Positions 37,117 to 49,254 of a DNA stretch of 64,000 nucleotides are shown here, piece after piece. How positions within the stretch are numbered: position 1 is the stretch's first letter; every line of letters begins with the position of its first letter. The notes beneath the pieces are model-generated. The model was given only the letters and a program-made list of their open reading frames with translations, ran no database searches and was not told where the DNA came from. A program made the translations under genes and the position numbers. This stretch comes from Pseudomonas helmanticensis (GTDB lineage Bacteria; Pseudomonadota; Gammaproteobacteria; Pseudomonadales; Pseudomonadaceae), in NCBI RefSeq assembly GCF_900182985.1, contig NZ_FXUY01000001.1, positions 3,100,001 to 3,164,000 on the forward strand, given 5' to 3'.

Positions 37117-38916
37117 CTAACTATCCAACCTGAGCACTGCAAGGAAGGCTTCTTGTGGAATTTCCACGTTACCGACTTGCTTCATGCGTTTTTTACCGGC
37201 CTTTTGCTTCTCGAGCAGTTTCTTCTTACGGCTGACGTCACCACCGTAGCATTTGGCCAATACGTTCTTTCTGAGTGCCTTGACGGTTGTCCGTGCAACG
37301 ATCTGACCACCAATGGCAGCCTGGATAGCCACGTCGAACATCTGACGAGGAATCAGTTCTTTCATCTTCTCGGTCAACTGGCGACCTTTGTAGTGCGAGT
37401 TGTCACGGTGCACGATCAATGCGAGCGCATCGACCTTGTCGCCGTTGATCAGCACGTCCAGTTTCACCAGATTAGCCGATTGGTAGCGATCGAAGTGGTA
37501 GTCCAGCGAAGCATAGCCACGGCTGGTGGATTTGAGACGGTCGAAGAAGTCGAGGACCACTTCGTTCATCGGCAAGTCGTAAGTGACCTGTACCTGATTG
37601 CCGAGGAACAGCATGTCGACCTGGACGCCACGCTTCTCGATGCACAGGGTGATGACGTTGCCCAGATGCTCTTGCGGCACGAGGATGTTGGCCCGCACGA
37701 TCGGCTCGCGCATGTCTTCGACAGACGAGATATCCGGAAGCTTCGACGGGTTATCGACGTAAATCGTCTCACCGGTTTTCAGCACCAGCTCGAAGATTAC
37801 CGTCGGCGCCGTGGTGATCAGGTCCAGGTCGTACTCGCGTTCGAGGCGCTCCTGGATGATTTCCATGTGCAGCATGCCGAGGAACCCGCAACGGAAGCCG
37901 AAGCCCAGTGCGTCGGAGCTTTCCGGGGTGTATTGCAGCGACGAGTCGTTGAGGGTCAGCTTCTGCAGCGCTTCGCGGAAATCCTCGAAGTCGTCGGAGC
38001 TGACCGGGAACAGACCGGCGTATACCTGTGGCTGGATGCGTTTGAAGCCGGGCAGCACTTCAACGTCCGGGGTCGAGCTCAGGGTCAGGGTGTCACCGAC
38101 CGGTGCACCGTGAATGTCCTTGATGCTGGCGATGATGAAGCCCACTTCGCCGGCCTTGAGGTCAACGGTGGCGGTGTGTTTCGGGTTGAATACGCCAACG
38201 CTGTCGACCAGGTGGATCTTGCCGGTCGATTTGACGAGGATCTTGTCGCCCTTCTTCACGCGGCCATGACGCACGCGCACCAGGGAGACAACGCCCAGGT
38301 AGTTGTCGAACCAGGAGTCGATGATCAACGCTTGCAGCGGATCTTCGATGTTGCCGGTCGGCGCAGGAATGGTCTGCACCAGACGCTCGAGCACTTCGTC
38401 GACACCGAGGCCGGTCTTGGCGCTGCAGGTGACGGCGTCGGTGGCGTCGATGCCGATGATCTTCTCGATCTCGTCCTTGACGCGATCGGGATCGGCCTGC
38501 GGCAGGTCGATCTTGTTCAGCACCGGCATGACCTCGAGGCCCTGCTCGATGGCGGTGTAGCAGTTGGCCACGGACTGGGCTTCAACACCCTGACCGGCAT
38601 CGACCACCAGCAACGCACCTTCACACGCTGCCAGGGAACGGCTGACTTCATAGGTGAAGTCGACGTGGCCCGGGGTGTCAATGAAGTTCAGTTGGTACTT
38701 GATGCCATCTTTGGCCGTGTAATAAAGGGTGACGCTATGGGCCTTGATGGTGATCCCGCGTTCACGCTCCAGATCCATGGAATCCAGTACCTGGGCTTCC
38801 ATTTCACGTTCGGCCAGGCCGCCGCACATCTGGATGAAGCGATCGGCCAGCGTCGACTTGCCATGGTCAATGTGGGCGATGATGGAGAAATTGCGGATAT
38901 GACTCAAATCACTCAC
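37117..38916 (-). CDS. lepA: Elongation factor 4 (LepA)
   Basis: Ribosome-bound translational GTPase implicated in back-translocation and initiation. 599 residues, beginning at a [27 protein letters not shown]-loop, [17 protein letters not shown]-like domains II, III and V, and the LepA-specific C-terminal domain ([23 protein letters not shown]). First gene of this cluster here; mucD, the neighbour usually upstream, is absent. Confidence 0.98.
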   Translation of the reverse strand: MSDLSHIRNFSIIAHIDHGKSTLADRFIQMCGGLAEREMEAQVLDSMDLERERGITIKAHSVTLYYTAKDGIKYQLNFIDTPGHVDFTYEVSRSLAACEGALLVVDAGQGVEAQSVANCYTAIEQGLEVMPVLNKIDLPQADPDRVKDEIEKIIGIDATDAVTCSAKTGLGVDEVLERLVQTIPAPTGNIEDPLQALIIDSWFDNYLGVVSLVRVRHGRVKKGDKILVKSTGKIHLVDSVGVFNPKHTATVDLKAGEVGFIIASIKDIHGAPVGDTLTLSSTPDVEVLPGFKRIQPQVYAGLFPVSSDDFEDFREALQKLTLNDSSLQYTPESSDALGFGFRCGFLGMLHMEIIQERLEREYDLDLITTAPTVIFELVLKTGETIYVDNPSKLPDISSVEDMREPIVRANILVPQEHLGNVITLCIEKRGVQVDMLFLGNQVQVTYDLPMNEVVLDFFDRLKSTSRGYASLDYHFDRYQSANLVKLDVLINGDKVDALALIVHRDNSHYKGRQLTEKMKELIPRQMFDVAIQAAIGGQIVARTTVKALRKNVLAKCYGGDVSRKKKLLEKQKAGKKRMKQVGNVEIPQEAFLAVLRLDS

Positions 38917-39025
38917 GGATCAACACTCAAAAAGGCTGCAGGCATAGCCCGCCGAAAAATAGCCGGGAATTGTACCTGATACACGGCGCAAGCGTCACGT
39001 TCACCTGTCACCCGGATTGCATGCA

Positions 39026-39057
39026 AAAACGCCCCGATCTGTCGACCGAGGCGTTTT
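39026..39057 (-). terminator. Intrinsic terminator after lptG
   Basis: AAAACGCC / GGCGTTTT stem with inner partial pairing around GTCGAC, followed by T-tract on the minus strand. It separates lptFG from lepA. The remaining bases up to 38917 are the lepA leader. Confidence 0.85.
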
Positions 39058-39088
39058 CGAGATTACAGCGCAGGTAAAAATGCGCGCA

Positions 39089-40150
39089 TCAACCGGCTCT
39101 TCGCAGCAGCCAGACACCTGCCAGCGCACAGACACCGGCCGGGACCAGCACCGCAAACAGCGGCGAGAAACCGAACACCAGGCTGGAAGGGCCGAGCAAG
39201 TCCTGGACAATACGGAAGGTGAAGCCCACCAGTACGCCAGTGAATACGCGCTGCCCCAGCGTTACCGAGCGCAGCGGGCCGAAGATGAAAGAGATCGCCA
39301 TCAACACCAGCGCGGCCGTCACCAGCGGTTGCAACACCTTGACCCAAAATGCCAGCCAGTAGCGGCCGTTGCTCAGGCCTTGCTCAGCCAGATAGTGGAT
39401 ATATCCCCAAAGGCCGCTGATCGACAACGATTCCGGCGCCATGACCACAGTGCTGAGCAATTGCGGACTGAGCGACACGTCCCAACGCTCGGTCGGCGTG
39501 TTCACCACTTCGGTGCTGCGCTCGTGGAACATCGTGGTGGTCACGTCGGTCAGCTGCCAGTGATCGCCGTCGAACTCGGCTTTCTTCGAGAAGCTCGAAC
39601 TCAGCAGATGCCGTTCCTTGTCGAAGTGGTAGCGGGTCACGCCATACAGCAGGCCGTTCGGTTGCACGGCGTTGATGTGGATGAACTCCTCACCCTGACG
39701 GTGCCACATACCGTGCTTGGCACTTTGCGCATCACCGCTGCCTTGCGCCAGCGAACGATTGGCCTGAGCCATGCTTTCGGTGGCCGGGGCGACGTATTCG
39801 CCGATCAGCACGCCGGCCAGCATCAGTACCAGCATCGGCTTCATGACGGCCCAGACGATGCGGCCAATCGATACGCCAGCGGCACGCATGACCGTCAGCT
39901 CACTGCTGCTGGCCAGACTGCCGAGGCCGATCAGGCAGCCGATCAATGCCGCCATCGGCAGCATTTCATAGAGTCGACGTGGCGCGGTCAGCAGAACGAA
40001 GCTGAGCACATCGAGCAGCGTGTAGGTATCGCTGACATCGCCCATTTCATCGATAAAGGCAAACAACGTCGCCAGGCCCAGAATGATCGCCAGCACGGCG
40101 ATGATCGCCATGAACACGCTGCTGCCGATGTAGCGGTCGAGTTTAACCAC
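39089..40150 (-). CDS. lptG: LPS export ABC transporter permease LptG
   Basis: One of the two permeases that, with LptB2, extract LPS from the inner membrane and pass it to LptC/LptA. 353 residues: three helices at the N terminus (LDRYIGSSVFMAIIAVLAIILGLATLF), a periplasmic jellyroll domain (about 130-265), three helices at the C terminus. YjgP/YjgQ family. Its start overlaps the lptF stop by eight bases. Confidence 0.95.
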   Translation of the reverse strand: MVKLDRYIGSSVFMAIIAVLAIILGLATLFAFIDEMGDVSDTYTLLDVLSFVLLTAPRRLYEMLPMAALIGCLIGLGSLASSSELTVMRAAGVSIGRIVWAVMKPMLVLMLAGVLIGEYVAPATESMAQANRSLAQGSGDAQSAKHGMWHRQGEEFIHINAVQPNGLLYGVTRYHFDKERHLLSSSFSKKAEFDGDHWQLTDVTTTMFHERSTEVVNTPTERWDVSLSPQLLSTVVMAPESLSISGLWGYIHYLAEQGLSNGRYWLAFWVKVLQPLVTAALVLMAISFIFGPLRSVTLGQRVFTGVLVGFTFRIVQDLLGPSSLVFGFSPLFAVLVPAGVCALAGVWLLRRAG

Positions 40151-41261
40151 GAGCCACCTCCAGCGCTGCGCGACGACTGGCCATCTTCAGGCGCAGAGGT
40201 TCCCAATAAAGCAGGCCGATGCCGATGATCAGGAAGATCGCATGCACCCACCACAAGCCGAGGGCCGGCGGGATCTTGCCTTTTTCAAGGGCGCCGCGGG
40301 CGGCAATCAGGATGGTCAGGTAAGCCATATAAAGAAGAATCGCCGGCAGCAGCTTGAGGAAACGCCCTTGACGCGGGTTCACGCGCGACAGCGGCACCGC
40401 CATCAGGGTCACGATAAACACCAGCAGCGGCAGGGACAGACGCCATTGCAGTTCGGTTCTGGAGCGGATGTCGTCGCTGCTCAGCAGCGCCGACGTCGGC
40501 ATGGCGTCACGGTCGGTGACTTCTTCGCTGACATCCGGCTTGGGCAGCAGCACGCCATAGGTTTCGTAGTGAATGGCGCGGTAATCGGCCTGACCCGGGC
40601 TGCCGTCATAGCGATAGCCGTTATCGAGGATAAGGTAGCGATTGCCGTCGGGACGCACTTCCTGACGCCCCTTCTCGGCCACCAGTACGGAAATCCCGCG
40701 ATCCTTCTGATTGGCGCCGAGGTTTTTCTGCGAGATGAATACACTGCCCAGATTGACGCGATCGTCACTCAGGGTTTCGGTGTACGTCACCCGGGTGCCG
40801 TCGCGCAGTGCCTGGAAGCGGCCCGGCTCGAGGGTGTCGAATTCGGTCAGGGCATCCTGCTTGTTCAGCAGCAACTGAAACTGATTGGCGCCTTGCGGGG
40901 CCAGGCCGAGGCTCAGCCACGCCACCACCAGCGCCACCAGCGTTGCCGGAAACAGCGTCATGCGAAACAGCTTCTGCTGGCTCATGCCGGTCGCCGAAAG
41001 CACGGTCATTTCGCTTTCCAGGTACAGGCGACCGTAAGCCAGCAGGATCCCGAGGAACAGGCCCAGCGGCAGAATCAGTTGCAGGAAACCCGGCAGGCGA
41101 TAGCCCATGATCAGGAACAGCGAGCCCGGATCGAGCTGGCCGGCAGCGGCCTGAGCAAGGTATTTGATGAAGCGACCGCTCATGATGATGACCAGCAGCA
41201 CAGCACTCACTGCGCTGAGGGTCAGCAGGACTTCGCGGGACAGATAACGGAAGACGATCAA
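40143..41261 (-). CDS. lptF: LPS export ABC transporter permease LptF
   Basis: Partner of LptG in the LptB2FG complex. 372 residues with the same three-helix, periplasmic jellyroll, three-helix layout (IVFRYLSREVLLTLSAVSAV at the start; YLESEMTVLSATGMS coupling-helix region). I choose the TTG at 41261, because GGAG lies eight bases ahead; the GTG at 41270 overlaps that RBS. Its promoter is at 41354-41382. Confidence 0.94.
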   Translation of the reverse strand: MIVFRYLSREVLLTLSAVSAVLLVIIMSGRFIKYLAQAAAGQLDPGSLFLIMGYRLPGFLQLILPLGLFLGILLAYGRLYLESEMTVLSATGMSQQKLFRMTLFPATLVALVVAWLSLGLAPQGANQFQLLLNKQDALTEFDTLEPGRFQALRDGTRVTYTETLSDDRVNLGSVFISQKNLGANQKDRGISVLVAEKGRQEVRPDGNRYLILDNGYRYDGSPGQADYRAIHYETYGVLLPKPDVSEEVTDRDAMPTSALLSSDDIRSRTELQWRLSLPLLVFIVTLMAVPLSRVNPRQGRFLKLLPAILLYMAYLTILIAARGALEKGKIPPALGLWWVHAIFLIIGIGLLYWEPLRLKMASRRAALEVARG

Positions 41262-41353
41262 ACCAGACACTCCAGGGTTGTCAGGCTAAGGCGGCCAAAC
41301 AAGCAAACACATCGACCGGCCCGCAACGCAGAGCCGTCGGAAAAAGATGCGGC

Positions 41354-43060
<1,707 letters not shown>

Positions 43061-43120
43061 AACCGATGACTTGCGGCGGCGCCACTCTCCGGTGGCGCCG
43101 CTGGCAACTCAGGAACCGCA

Positions 43121-43549
43121 ATGACCAAAGTCGACTTCTATATCCTGCCCAGCGCCGATCCATCGGCTCGCCTGGATTTTGCCTGCAAGCTCACCGAGAA
43201 AGCCTGGCGCATGGGGCACCGTATCTACCTGCATTGCAGCGACGCGGCCCAGCGTGACGATCTCGATGCGCGCCTGTGGGCGTTCAAGGGTGAAACCTTC
43301 GTACCGCATGGTCCGGCTGACAGCGAACCTGATGGTTTGATCGTACTGGGCGTGGGCGATGACTGCGGCCAACACCAGGATTTGCTGGTCAACCTCGATT
43401 TGAAAGTACCGGCCTTCGCCAACAAATTCGCCCGCGTGGCGGAAGTGGTGGTCGAAGACCCGACGATTCGAGCCGCTGCGCGGGACAGTTTTCGCTTCTA
43501 CCGCGAACAGGGCTATCCTCTGCAAGATCACCGTTTACAGCGACTCTGA
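43121..43549 (+). CDS. holC: DNA polymerase III chi subunit
   Basis: Links the clamp loader to SSB. 142 residues beginning TKVDFYILPSADPSARLDFACKLTEKAWRMGHRIYLH, typical chi. In the usual pepA-holC-valS order; RBS region AGGAACCGCA. Confidence 0.94.
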   Translation: MTKVDFYILPSADPSARLDFACKLTEKAWRMGHRIYLHCSDAAQRDDLDARLWAFKGETFVPHGPADSEPDGLIVLGVGDDCGQHQDLLVNLDLKVPAFANKFARVAEVVVEDPTIRAAARDSFRFYREQGYPLQDHRLQRL

Positions 43550-43557
43550 GCATTCCA

Positions 43558-43953
43558 ATGGACACTCCGAAACCGCAGCAAAAGCCGACACACCTGCTGG
43601 ACGATCTCGAATCGATCCGCCAGTTGCTCGGCGACGATAACCTGCAACCACCGCTGTTGACCGACACGGTCGATGACGGCGAACAGGAACAGATTCCGAT
43701 GTTGTTCGATCCTGTCGGCAGCGAGCCGCCGGCCGTTGAACCATCACCTGCACCAGCGCCAAAAGCTGCCGCGCAACCTGCCGCACCCGTGGCTAAAGGC
43801 CCGGACGCCTTGCTTCACCTCGACAGCGAGCTGCGCGCCGCCGCGCAATTGATCATGCAAGACGTGATCGACGACTTCGCCCCGCACATCGAAACCGAGA
43901 TCAAACGCCGCCTCGATGCGCGCATGGAACGCCTCCTCAGCCAATACGAATAA
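43558..43953 (+). CDS. Conserved hypothetical protein between holC and valS
   Basis: 131 residues in three parts: an acidic N-terminal segment (HLLDDLESIRQLLGDD), a Pro/Ala-rich linker about 58-82, and a charged helical C terminus (HLDSELRAAAQLIMQDVIDDFAPHIETEIKRRLDARMERLL) that could form a coiled coil. Known in Pseudomonas only as a hypothetical in this position. Eight bases after holC, so in its operon; a role with chi is conceivable but unsupported. Confidence 0.8.
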   Translation: MDTPKPQQKPTHLLDDLESIRQLLGDDNLQPPLLTDTVDDGEQEQIPMLFDPVGSEPPAVEPSPAPAPKAAAQPAAPVAKGPDALLHLDSELRAAAQLIMQDVIDDFAPHIETEIKRRLDARMERLLSQYE

Positions 43954-43960
43954 AGCCCCC

Positions 43961-44046
43961 TGTAGGAGCTGCCGAAGGCTGCGATCTTTTGACTTTTGTT
44001 TTTTAAAGACAAGATCAAAAGATCGCAGCCTTCGGCAGCTCCTACA
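43961..44046. repeat. REP doublet (class 1)
   Basis: Both arms carry the GAAGG/CCTTC variant; AT-rich loop. Between the holC operon and valS. Confidence 0.9.
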
Positions 44047-44145
44047 ATTAGATCTTCATCCGGCCTGCCCCGCTCGCCCTCGGCCCCATGCCCCGCTATA
44101 CTCGTCGGCTTTTCCTGAATTAATGCCAATAGGGTCCCGCCGCGC

Positions 44146-46992
44146 ATGGATAAGACCTACCAGCCGCACGCCATTGAAACTTCCTGGTACAACACCTGGG
44201 AGTCCGAGAATTACTTCGCCCCGCAAGGCGCGGGCGACTCCTACACCATCATGATCCCGCCGCCGAACGTCACCGGCAGCCTGCACATGGGTCACGGTTT
44301 CAACAACGCGATCATGGACGCCCTGATCCGCTTCCGCCGCATGCAGGGTCGCAACACCCTGTGGCAGCCGGGCACCGACCACGCCGGTATCGCCACGCAG
44401 ATGCTGGTGGAGCGTCAACTCGAAGCCCAGGGCCAGAATCGCCACGATCTGGGCCGTGAAAAATTCCTTGAGAAAGTCTGGGAATGGAAGGATCAGTCCG
44501 GCGGCAACATCAGCCGTCAGATCCGCCGCCTCGGTTCGTCCGTCGACTGGAGCCGCGAGCGCTTCACCATGGACGATGGCCTCTCGGAAGCGGTTAAAGA
44601 AGCGTTTGTGCGCCTGCACGAAGACGGTCTGATCTATCGCGGCAAGCGTCTGGTCAACTGGGACACAAAACTGCACACGGCAATTTCCGACCTCGAAGTG
44701 GAAAACCACGACGACAAGGGTTTCCTGTGGAACCTGAAGTACCCGCTGGCCGACGGCGCGAAAACCGCTGAAGGCAACGACTTCCTGATCGTCGCGACCA
44801 CCCGTCCGGAAACCATGCTCGGCGATTCCGCCGTTGCGGTGAACCCGAACGATGAGCGCTACAAATCCTTGATCGGCAAATTTGTCGAGCTGCCGCTGGT
44901 TGGCCGCCGCATTCCGATCATCGCCGACGATTATTGCGATCCTGAATTCGGCACCGGCTGCGTGAAAATCACCCCGGCCCACGATTTCAACGACTACGAA
45001 GTCGGCAAGCGCCACAACCTGCCGCTGCTGAACATCTTCGACAAGAACGCCAACGTGCTGCCGGCAGCGCAGGTGTTCAACCTCGACGGTACGCTGAACG
45101 ACAGCATCGACGGCAAGATCCCGGCTGAATACGCCGGTCTTGAGCGTTTTGAAGCGCGCAAGCAGATCGTTGCCGCGTTCGACGCCGCCGGCCTGCTGGT
45201 CAGCGTCAACGACCACGCCCTGAAAGTGCCGAAGGGCGATCGCTCCGGCACCATCATCGAGCCGTGGCTGACCGACCAGTGGTACGTGTCGACCAAACCA
45301 TTGGCCGAGCCTGCGATTGCTGCCGTTGAAGACGGTCGCATCCAGTTCGTGCCAAAGCAGTACGAAAACATGTACTTCTCGTGGATGCGCGACATCCAGG
45401 ACTGGTGCATCAGCCGTCAGCTGTGGTGGGGCCACCGGATTCCGGCCTGGTACGACGAGTCGGGCAAAGTCTACGTCGGTCGCGACGAAGCCGAGGTGCG
45501 TGCCAAGCACAACCTCGGTCCGGACGTGGCGCTGCAACAGGACAACGACGTTCTCGACACCTGGTTCAGTTCGGGTCTGTGGACGTTCTCCACCCTGGGC
45601 TGGCCTGAGCAGACCGAGTTCCTGAAGAAATTCCACTCCACCGACGTGCTGGTGACGGGTTTCGACATCATTTTCTTCTGGGTTGCCCGGATGATCATGA
45701 TGACCATGCACTTGATGAAGAACGAGGACGGCACGCCGCAGGTTCCGTTCAAGACCGTTTATGTCCACGGTCTGGTACGCGATGGCCAGGGCCAGAAGAT
45801 GTCCAAGTCCAAGGGCAACGTCCTCGACCCGCTGGACATCATCGACGGTATCGAGCTGGAAGACCTGGTGCAGAAACGCACTTCCGGCCTGATGCAGCCG
45901 AAACTGGCGAAGAAGATCGAGAAGCAGACCCGCGACGAGTTCGCCGACGGCATCGCCAGCTACGGCACCGACGCCCTGCGCTTCACCTTCTGCTCGCTGG
46001 CCTCGACCGGTCGCGACATCAAGTTCGACATGGGTCGCGTTGAAGGCTATCGCAACTTCTGCAACAAGATCTGGAACGCCGCACGCTACGTTCTGGACAA
46101 GGGCGAAGACTGCGGTCAGAACGGCGAAGCCTACGAGCTGTCGCTGGCGGATCGCTGGATCATCTCGCAGTTGCAGCGCACCGAAGCCGAAGTGACCCGT
46201 CAACTCGACCAGTTCCGCTTCGACCTCGCCGCGCAAGCGCTGTACGAGTTCATCTGGAACCAGTATTGCGACTGGTACCTGGAACTGTCCAAGCCAGTGC
46301 TGTGGGACGAGAACGCGCCGGTTGAACGTCAGCGCGGCACCCGTCGCACACTGGTTCGCGTACTGGAAGTGGCATTGCGTCTGGCCCATCCGTTCATGCC
46401 GTTCATCACTGAAGAAATCTGGCAGCGCATCGCGCCGCTGGCCGGCATTCAGGGCAAGACGATCATGCTGCAACCTTGGCCGGTGGCCAATGAAGAGCGC
46501 ATCGATCCGGCCGCCGAGAACGACATCGAATGGCTCAAGGAACTGATGCTCGGCACGCGTAACATCCGTGGCGAAATGAACATCGGCCCGGGCAAGCCAC
46601 TGCCGATCTACCTGAAGAACGTCAGCGCTGAAGACCAGCGCCGTCTGACCGAGAACGAAGCGCTGCTGAAGAAGCTCGCGCGTCTGGAATCGATCACTGT
46701 TCTGGCGGCTGGCGAAGAAGCACCGTTGTCCGCCACCGCTCTGGTTGGCGAGATGGAAGTGCTGGTGCCGATGGCCGGTCTGATCGACAAGGACGCCGAG
46801 CTGGCGCGCCTGGACAAGGAAATCCTGCGTCTGCAGGGCGAAGTCCAGCGTGTTGGTGGCAAGCTGTCCAACGCCGGTTTCGTTGACAAGGCTCCGGCCG
46901 AAGTCATCGAGAAGGAACGCGCCAAGCTGGCCGAGGCTGAACAGGCCTTGGGCAAACTGGCCGAGCAGCACGCGCGGATTGCCAGCCTGTAA
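44146..46992 (+). CDS. valS: Valyl-tRNA synthetase
   Basis: Class I synthetase; 948 residues. HMGH (HIGH-type) at 47-50 after PPPNVTGSL, editing domain ([17 protein letters not shown] near 225), KMSKS at 551-555, anticodon-binding domain, and a C-terminal coiled-coil arm ([29 protein letters not shown]) that ValRS uses on tRNA. Full length. Ends in a strong terminator. Confidence 0.98.
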   Translation: MDKTYQPHAIETSWYNTWESENYFAPQGAGDSYTIMIPPPNVTGSLHMGHGFNNAIMDALIRFRRMQGRNTLWQPGTDHAGIATQMLVERQLEAQGQNRHDLGREKFLEKVWEWKDQSGGNISRQIRRLGSSVDWSRERFTMDDGLSEAVKEAFVRLHEDGLIYRGKRLVNWDTKLHTAISDLEVENHDDKGFLWNLKYPLADGAKTAEGNDFLIVATTRPETMLGDSAVAVNPNDERYKSLIGKFVELPLVGRRIPIIADDYCDPEFGTGCVKITPAHDFNDYEVGKRHNLPLLNIFDKNANVLPAAQVFNLDGTLNDSIDGKIPAEYAGLERFEARKQIVAAFDAAGLLVSVNDHALKVPKGDRSGTIIEPWLTDQWYVSTKPLAEPAIAAVEDGRIQFVPKQYENMYFSWMRDIQDWCISRQLWWGHRIPAWYDESGKVYVGRDEAEVRAKHNLGPDVALQQDNDVLDTWFSSGLWTFSTLGWPEQTEFLKKFHSTDVLVTGFDIIFFWVARMIMMTMHLMKNEDGTPQVPFKTVYVHGLVRDGQGQKMSKSKGNVLDPLDIIDGIELEDLVQKRTSGLMQPKLAKKIEKQTRDEFADGIASYGTDALRFTFCSLASTGRDIKFDMGRVEGYRNFCNKIWNAARYVLDKGEDCGQNGEAYELSLADRWIISQLQRTEAEVTRQLDQFRFDLAAQALYEFIWNQYCDWYLELSKPVLWDENAPVERQRGTRRTLVRVLEVALRLAHPFMPFITEEIWQRIAPLAGIQGKTIMLQPWPVANEERIDPAAENDIEWLKELMLGTRNIRGEMNIGPGKPLPIYLKNVSAEDQRRLTENEALLKKLARLESITVLAAGEEAPLSATALVGEMEVLVPMAGLIDKDAELARLDKEILRLQGEVQRVGGKLSNAGFVDKAPAEVIEKERAKLAEAEQALGKLAEQHARIASL

Positions 46993-47007
46993 CGGCAAAT
47001 CGCAGTG

Positions 47008-47038
47008 AAAAAGGGAGGCCCAAGTGGCCTCCCTTTTT
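47008..47038 (+). terminator. Intrinsic terminator of valS
   Basis: AAAAAGGGAGGCC / GGCCTCCCTTTTT, 13-bp perfect stem with loop CAAGT, starting 16 bases after the stop. Confidence 0.94.
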
Positions 47039-47061
47039 CATTCCCGCCACACACTCCCCCC

Positions 47062-47158
47062 TGTAGGAGCTGCCGAAGGCTGCGATCTTTTGATGTTTTT
47101 TTAAATGCCAGATCAAAAGATCGTCCGATCGCGGCCCGAGCCTCCCGCAGCTCCTACA
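47062..47158. repeat. REP doublet with a variant right arm
   Basis: Left arm is ordinary class 1. Right arm carries an insert: GATCGTCCGATCGCGGCCCG then AGCCTCCCGCAGCTCCTACA. The same variant arm, inverted, occurs at 49074-49112. Confidence 0.85.
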
Positions 47159-47231
47159 TGGGATCGGCGCATAGCTCGTCAATGTGGGACAATACCCGCC
47201 ACTTTCAGCCATACCCGAATCGACCACGCCC

Positions 47232-48251
47232 ATGAACGCCCCCCGCACACCCAAACCTGCGCGCAAGAAGCCCGACTCCGCGACCCCGGCCAAGACCGTC
47301 GAACCGCGCGAAAAGGCCAGCCTGCACCCGCGCAATCGCCATCAGGGTCGTTACGACTTCCCGGCGCTGATCAAGACCACGCCGGAACTGGCGAAGTTCG
47401 TGATCATCAACCCGTACGGCAAGGAAAGCATCGACTTCGCCAGCCCCGATGCGGTGCGTGTGTTCAACCGGGCGCTGCTCAAGTCGTTTTATGGCATCCA
47501 GCATTGGGACATCCCGGCAGACTACCTCTGCCCGCCTGTTCCGGGCCGTGCCGATTACGTGCATTTCCTCGCTGACCTGCTGGCGAGCATGAACGACGGC
47601 AAAGTGCCGCGCGGCGCGATCGTCAACGTGCTCGATATCGGCATGGGCGCCAACTGCGTGTACCCGCTGATCGGCAACAGCGAATACCGCTGGCACTTCC
47701 TCGGTTCGGAGATCGACCCGACGGCCGTCGCTGCCGCCCGCGCCATCGTTCAGTCCAACGACCTGAACAAGGTTATCCAGCTGCGCCAGCAGGAAAACCG
47801 CAAGCACATCCTGATCGGCTTGCTGGAGCCGGGCGAGCGCTTTGACCTGACCATGTGCAACCCGCCGTTCCACGCCTCGATGGACGAAGCGACCAAGGGC
47901 AGCGAGCGCAAATGGCGCGCGCTAGGCCGTGCCGACCCGAAACGCAAACTGCCAGTGCTGAACTTCGGCGGCCAGTCCGCGGAGCTGTGGTGTGAAGGCG
48001 GCGAAGCGCGCTTCGTGACGCAATTGATCGCCGAGAGCGCAAACTTCCAGCACAAGGTGCTGTGGTTCAGCACGCTGGTGTCGAAAGCCTCGAACCTGCC
48101 AGCCATCGAAACCGCACTGAAAAAGGCCGGCGTGCTGGAAAGCCAGGTGGTGGAGATGTCCCAGGGGCAGAAGCAGAGCCGTTTCGTCGCCTGGACCTTC
48201 CAGACCAAGTCCGAACAGCAGATCTGGCGCCGCGAGCGCTGGACCCGCTAA
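47232..48251 (+). CDS. rlmF: 23S rRNA (adenine1618-N6)-methyltransferase RlmF
   Basis: SAM-dependent methylation of A1618 of 23S rRNA. 339 residues: a basic N-terminal tail (KPARKKPD) for RNA contact, [16 protein letters not shown], a SAM-binding Rossmann core ([17 protein letters not shown]) and the NPPF motif ([10 protein letters not shown]). ATG 47232 is the start that gives the family N terminus; the frame is open 16 codons upstream. Monocistronic. Confidence 0.94.
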   Translation: MNAPRTPKPARKKPDSATPAKTVEPREKASLHPRNRHQGRYDFPALIKTTPELAKFVIINPYGKESIDFASPDAVRVFNRALLKSFYGIQHWDIPADYLCPPVPGRADYVHFLADLLASMNDGKVPRGAIVNVLDIGMGANCVYPLIGNSEYRWHFLGSEIDPTAVAAARAIVQSNDLNKVIQLRQQENRKHILIGLLEPGERFDLTMCNPPFHASMDEATKGSERKWRALGRADPKRKLPVLNFGGQSAELWCEGGEARFVTQLIAESANFQHKVLWFSTLVSKASNLPAIETALKKAGVLESQVVEMSQGQKQSRFVAWTFQTKSEQQIWRRERWTR

Positions 48252-48266
48252 CCCTGCTCGGCCCCG

Positions 48267-48355
48267 TGTAGGAGCTGCGGCACGCTGCGATCTTTTGATC
48301 TTGATTGATTTTTAAACACAAAATCAAAAGATCGCAGCGTGCCGCAGCTCCTACA
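48267..48355. repeat. REP doublet (class 1, GCACGC variant)
   Basis: Both arms share a variant core: GAGCTGCGGCACGCTGCGAT and its complement. Between convergent rlmF and HU genes. Confidence 0.9.
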
Positions 48356-48390
48356 CGGGGTAAGGGGGGAAGCTGCGAATCGCAGGCACA

Positions 48391-48429
48391 AAAAAACCGT
48401 GCCCGGATCACTCCGGTGCACGGTTTTTT
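48391..48429 (-). terminator. Intrinsic terminator of the HU gene
   Basis: AAAAAACCGTGC / GCACGGTTTTTT outer stem with a CCGG/CCGG inner pair, about 12 bases after the HU stop. Confidence 0.92.
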
Positions 48430-48440
48430 ATTGCTGCGTC

Positions 48441-48722
48441 TTACTTGTTCACAGCGTCGGTCAGGCCTTTGGCCACAACCAGCTTGATCACTTTCTTCGC
48501 AGGGATTTCGATGGCAGCGCCAGTCGAAGGGTTACGGCCAGTGCGGGCAGGACGCTCGGTCACTTTCAGCTTGCCGATACCTGGCAAGGTGATTTCGCCG
48601 CCGTTTTCCAGCTGATCGGCAACGATTTGGCCCAGTTGGTCCAGAGCGTTACGCGCGGTGGTTTTCGGCGCGTCGATAGCTTCAGCGATGTCGGCGATCA
48701 GTTGGTCTTTAGTAAGAGCCAT
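48441..48722 (-). CDS. hupN: HU family DNA-binding protein
   Basis: Histone-like dimer that bends DNA. 93 residues from ATG 48722 (MALTKDQLIADIAEAIDAP); the beta-arm carries the signature ITLPGIGKLKVTERPARTGRNP. The ATG is preceded by GAAGGAAC; the 27 in-frame codons upstream are leader. Position between rlmF and ndpA matches the gene called hupN in P. putida, distinct from hupA and hupB; that name is by context. The 350 bases upstream to the REP show no further gene. Confidence 0.92.
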   Translation of the reverse strand: MALTKDQLIADIAEAIDAPKTTARNALDQLGQIVADQLENGGEITLPGIGKLKVTERPARTGRNPSTGAAIEIPAKKVIKLVVAKGLTDAVNK

Positions 48723-49073
48723 GTAGTGTTCCTTCCCTATCAAATTCATATGGATTGCAGAGTGCAGTGTCAGCCATCGAGCCCGATCTTCTGGATCTGG
48801 CACCCTCGGCGATAACCACGACGAGTCGGGTTATAGATACCGAAATCAGGGTTTGGTTCGACCTGACAAATGCTGATTGCACGCTTAACGCAGTGACTTC
48901 GCGTAAGACCGGGCAAAACTAGCACAGAGACAAGGAAATATCCGCCTCTAGCTACCCATTTGGTCAGCTTTATTGCTCTAAATCGGTAAAAAACTGCATA
49001 AGCCCGCTCACACGCCCCGGTTTTGCCCTGCAACCCCCCGTTTACGCTGCCGCCAACGCAGTTTCCCGTTTAT

Positions 49074-49172
49074 GCAGGAGCTGCCGCAGGCTCGGGCCGC
49101 GATCGGACGATCTTTTGATCTTGTTTTTTAAAATTCCAGATCAAAAGATCGCAGCCTTCGGCAGCTCCTACA
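49074..49172. repeat. REP doublet with variant left arm
   Basis: Left arm GCAGGAGCTGCCGCAGGCTC then GGGCCGCGATCGGACGATCT, the inverted counterpart of the variant arm at 47123-47158; right arm is ordinary class 1 (CCTTCGG). Upstream of ndpA. Confidence 0.85.
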
Positions 49173-49254
49173 GGAGGCCCATACTGAGAATCGGGTACAC
49201 TTAGCGCTTTTTCGGGGGAGCCTGCCCTCCTCCCTTCCACCAGCCGAGAAGCCC

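Noticed and set aside
44056..46998. 980-codon open frame on the minus strand
   Set aside because: Antisense to valS, whose motifs are complete.
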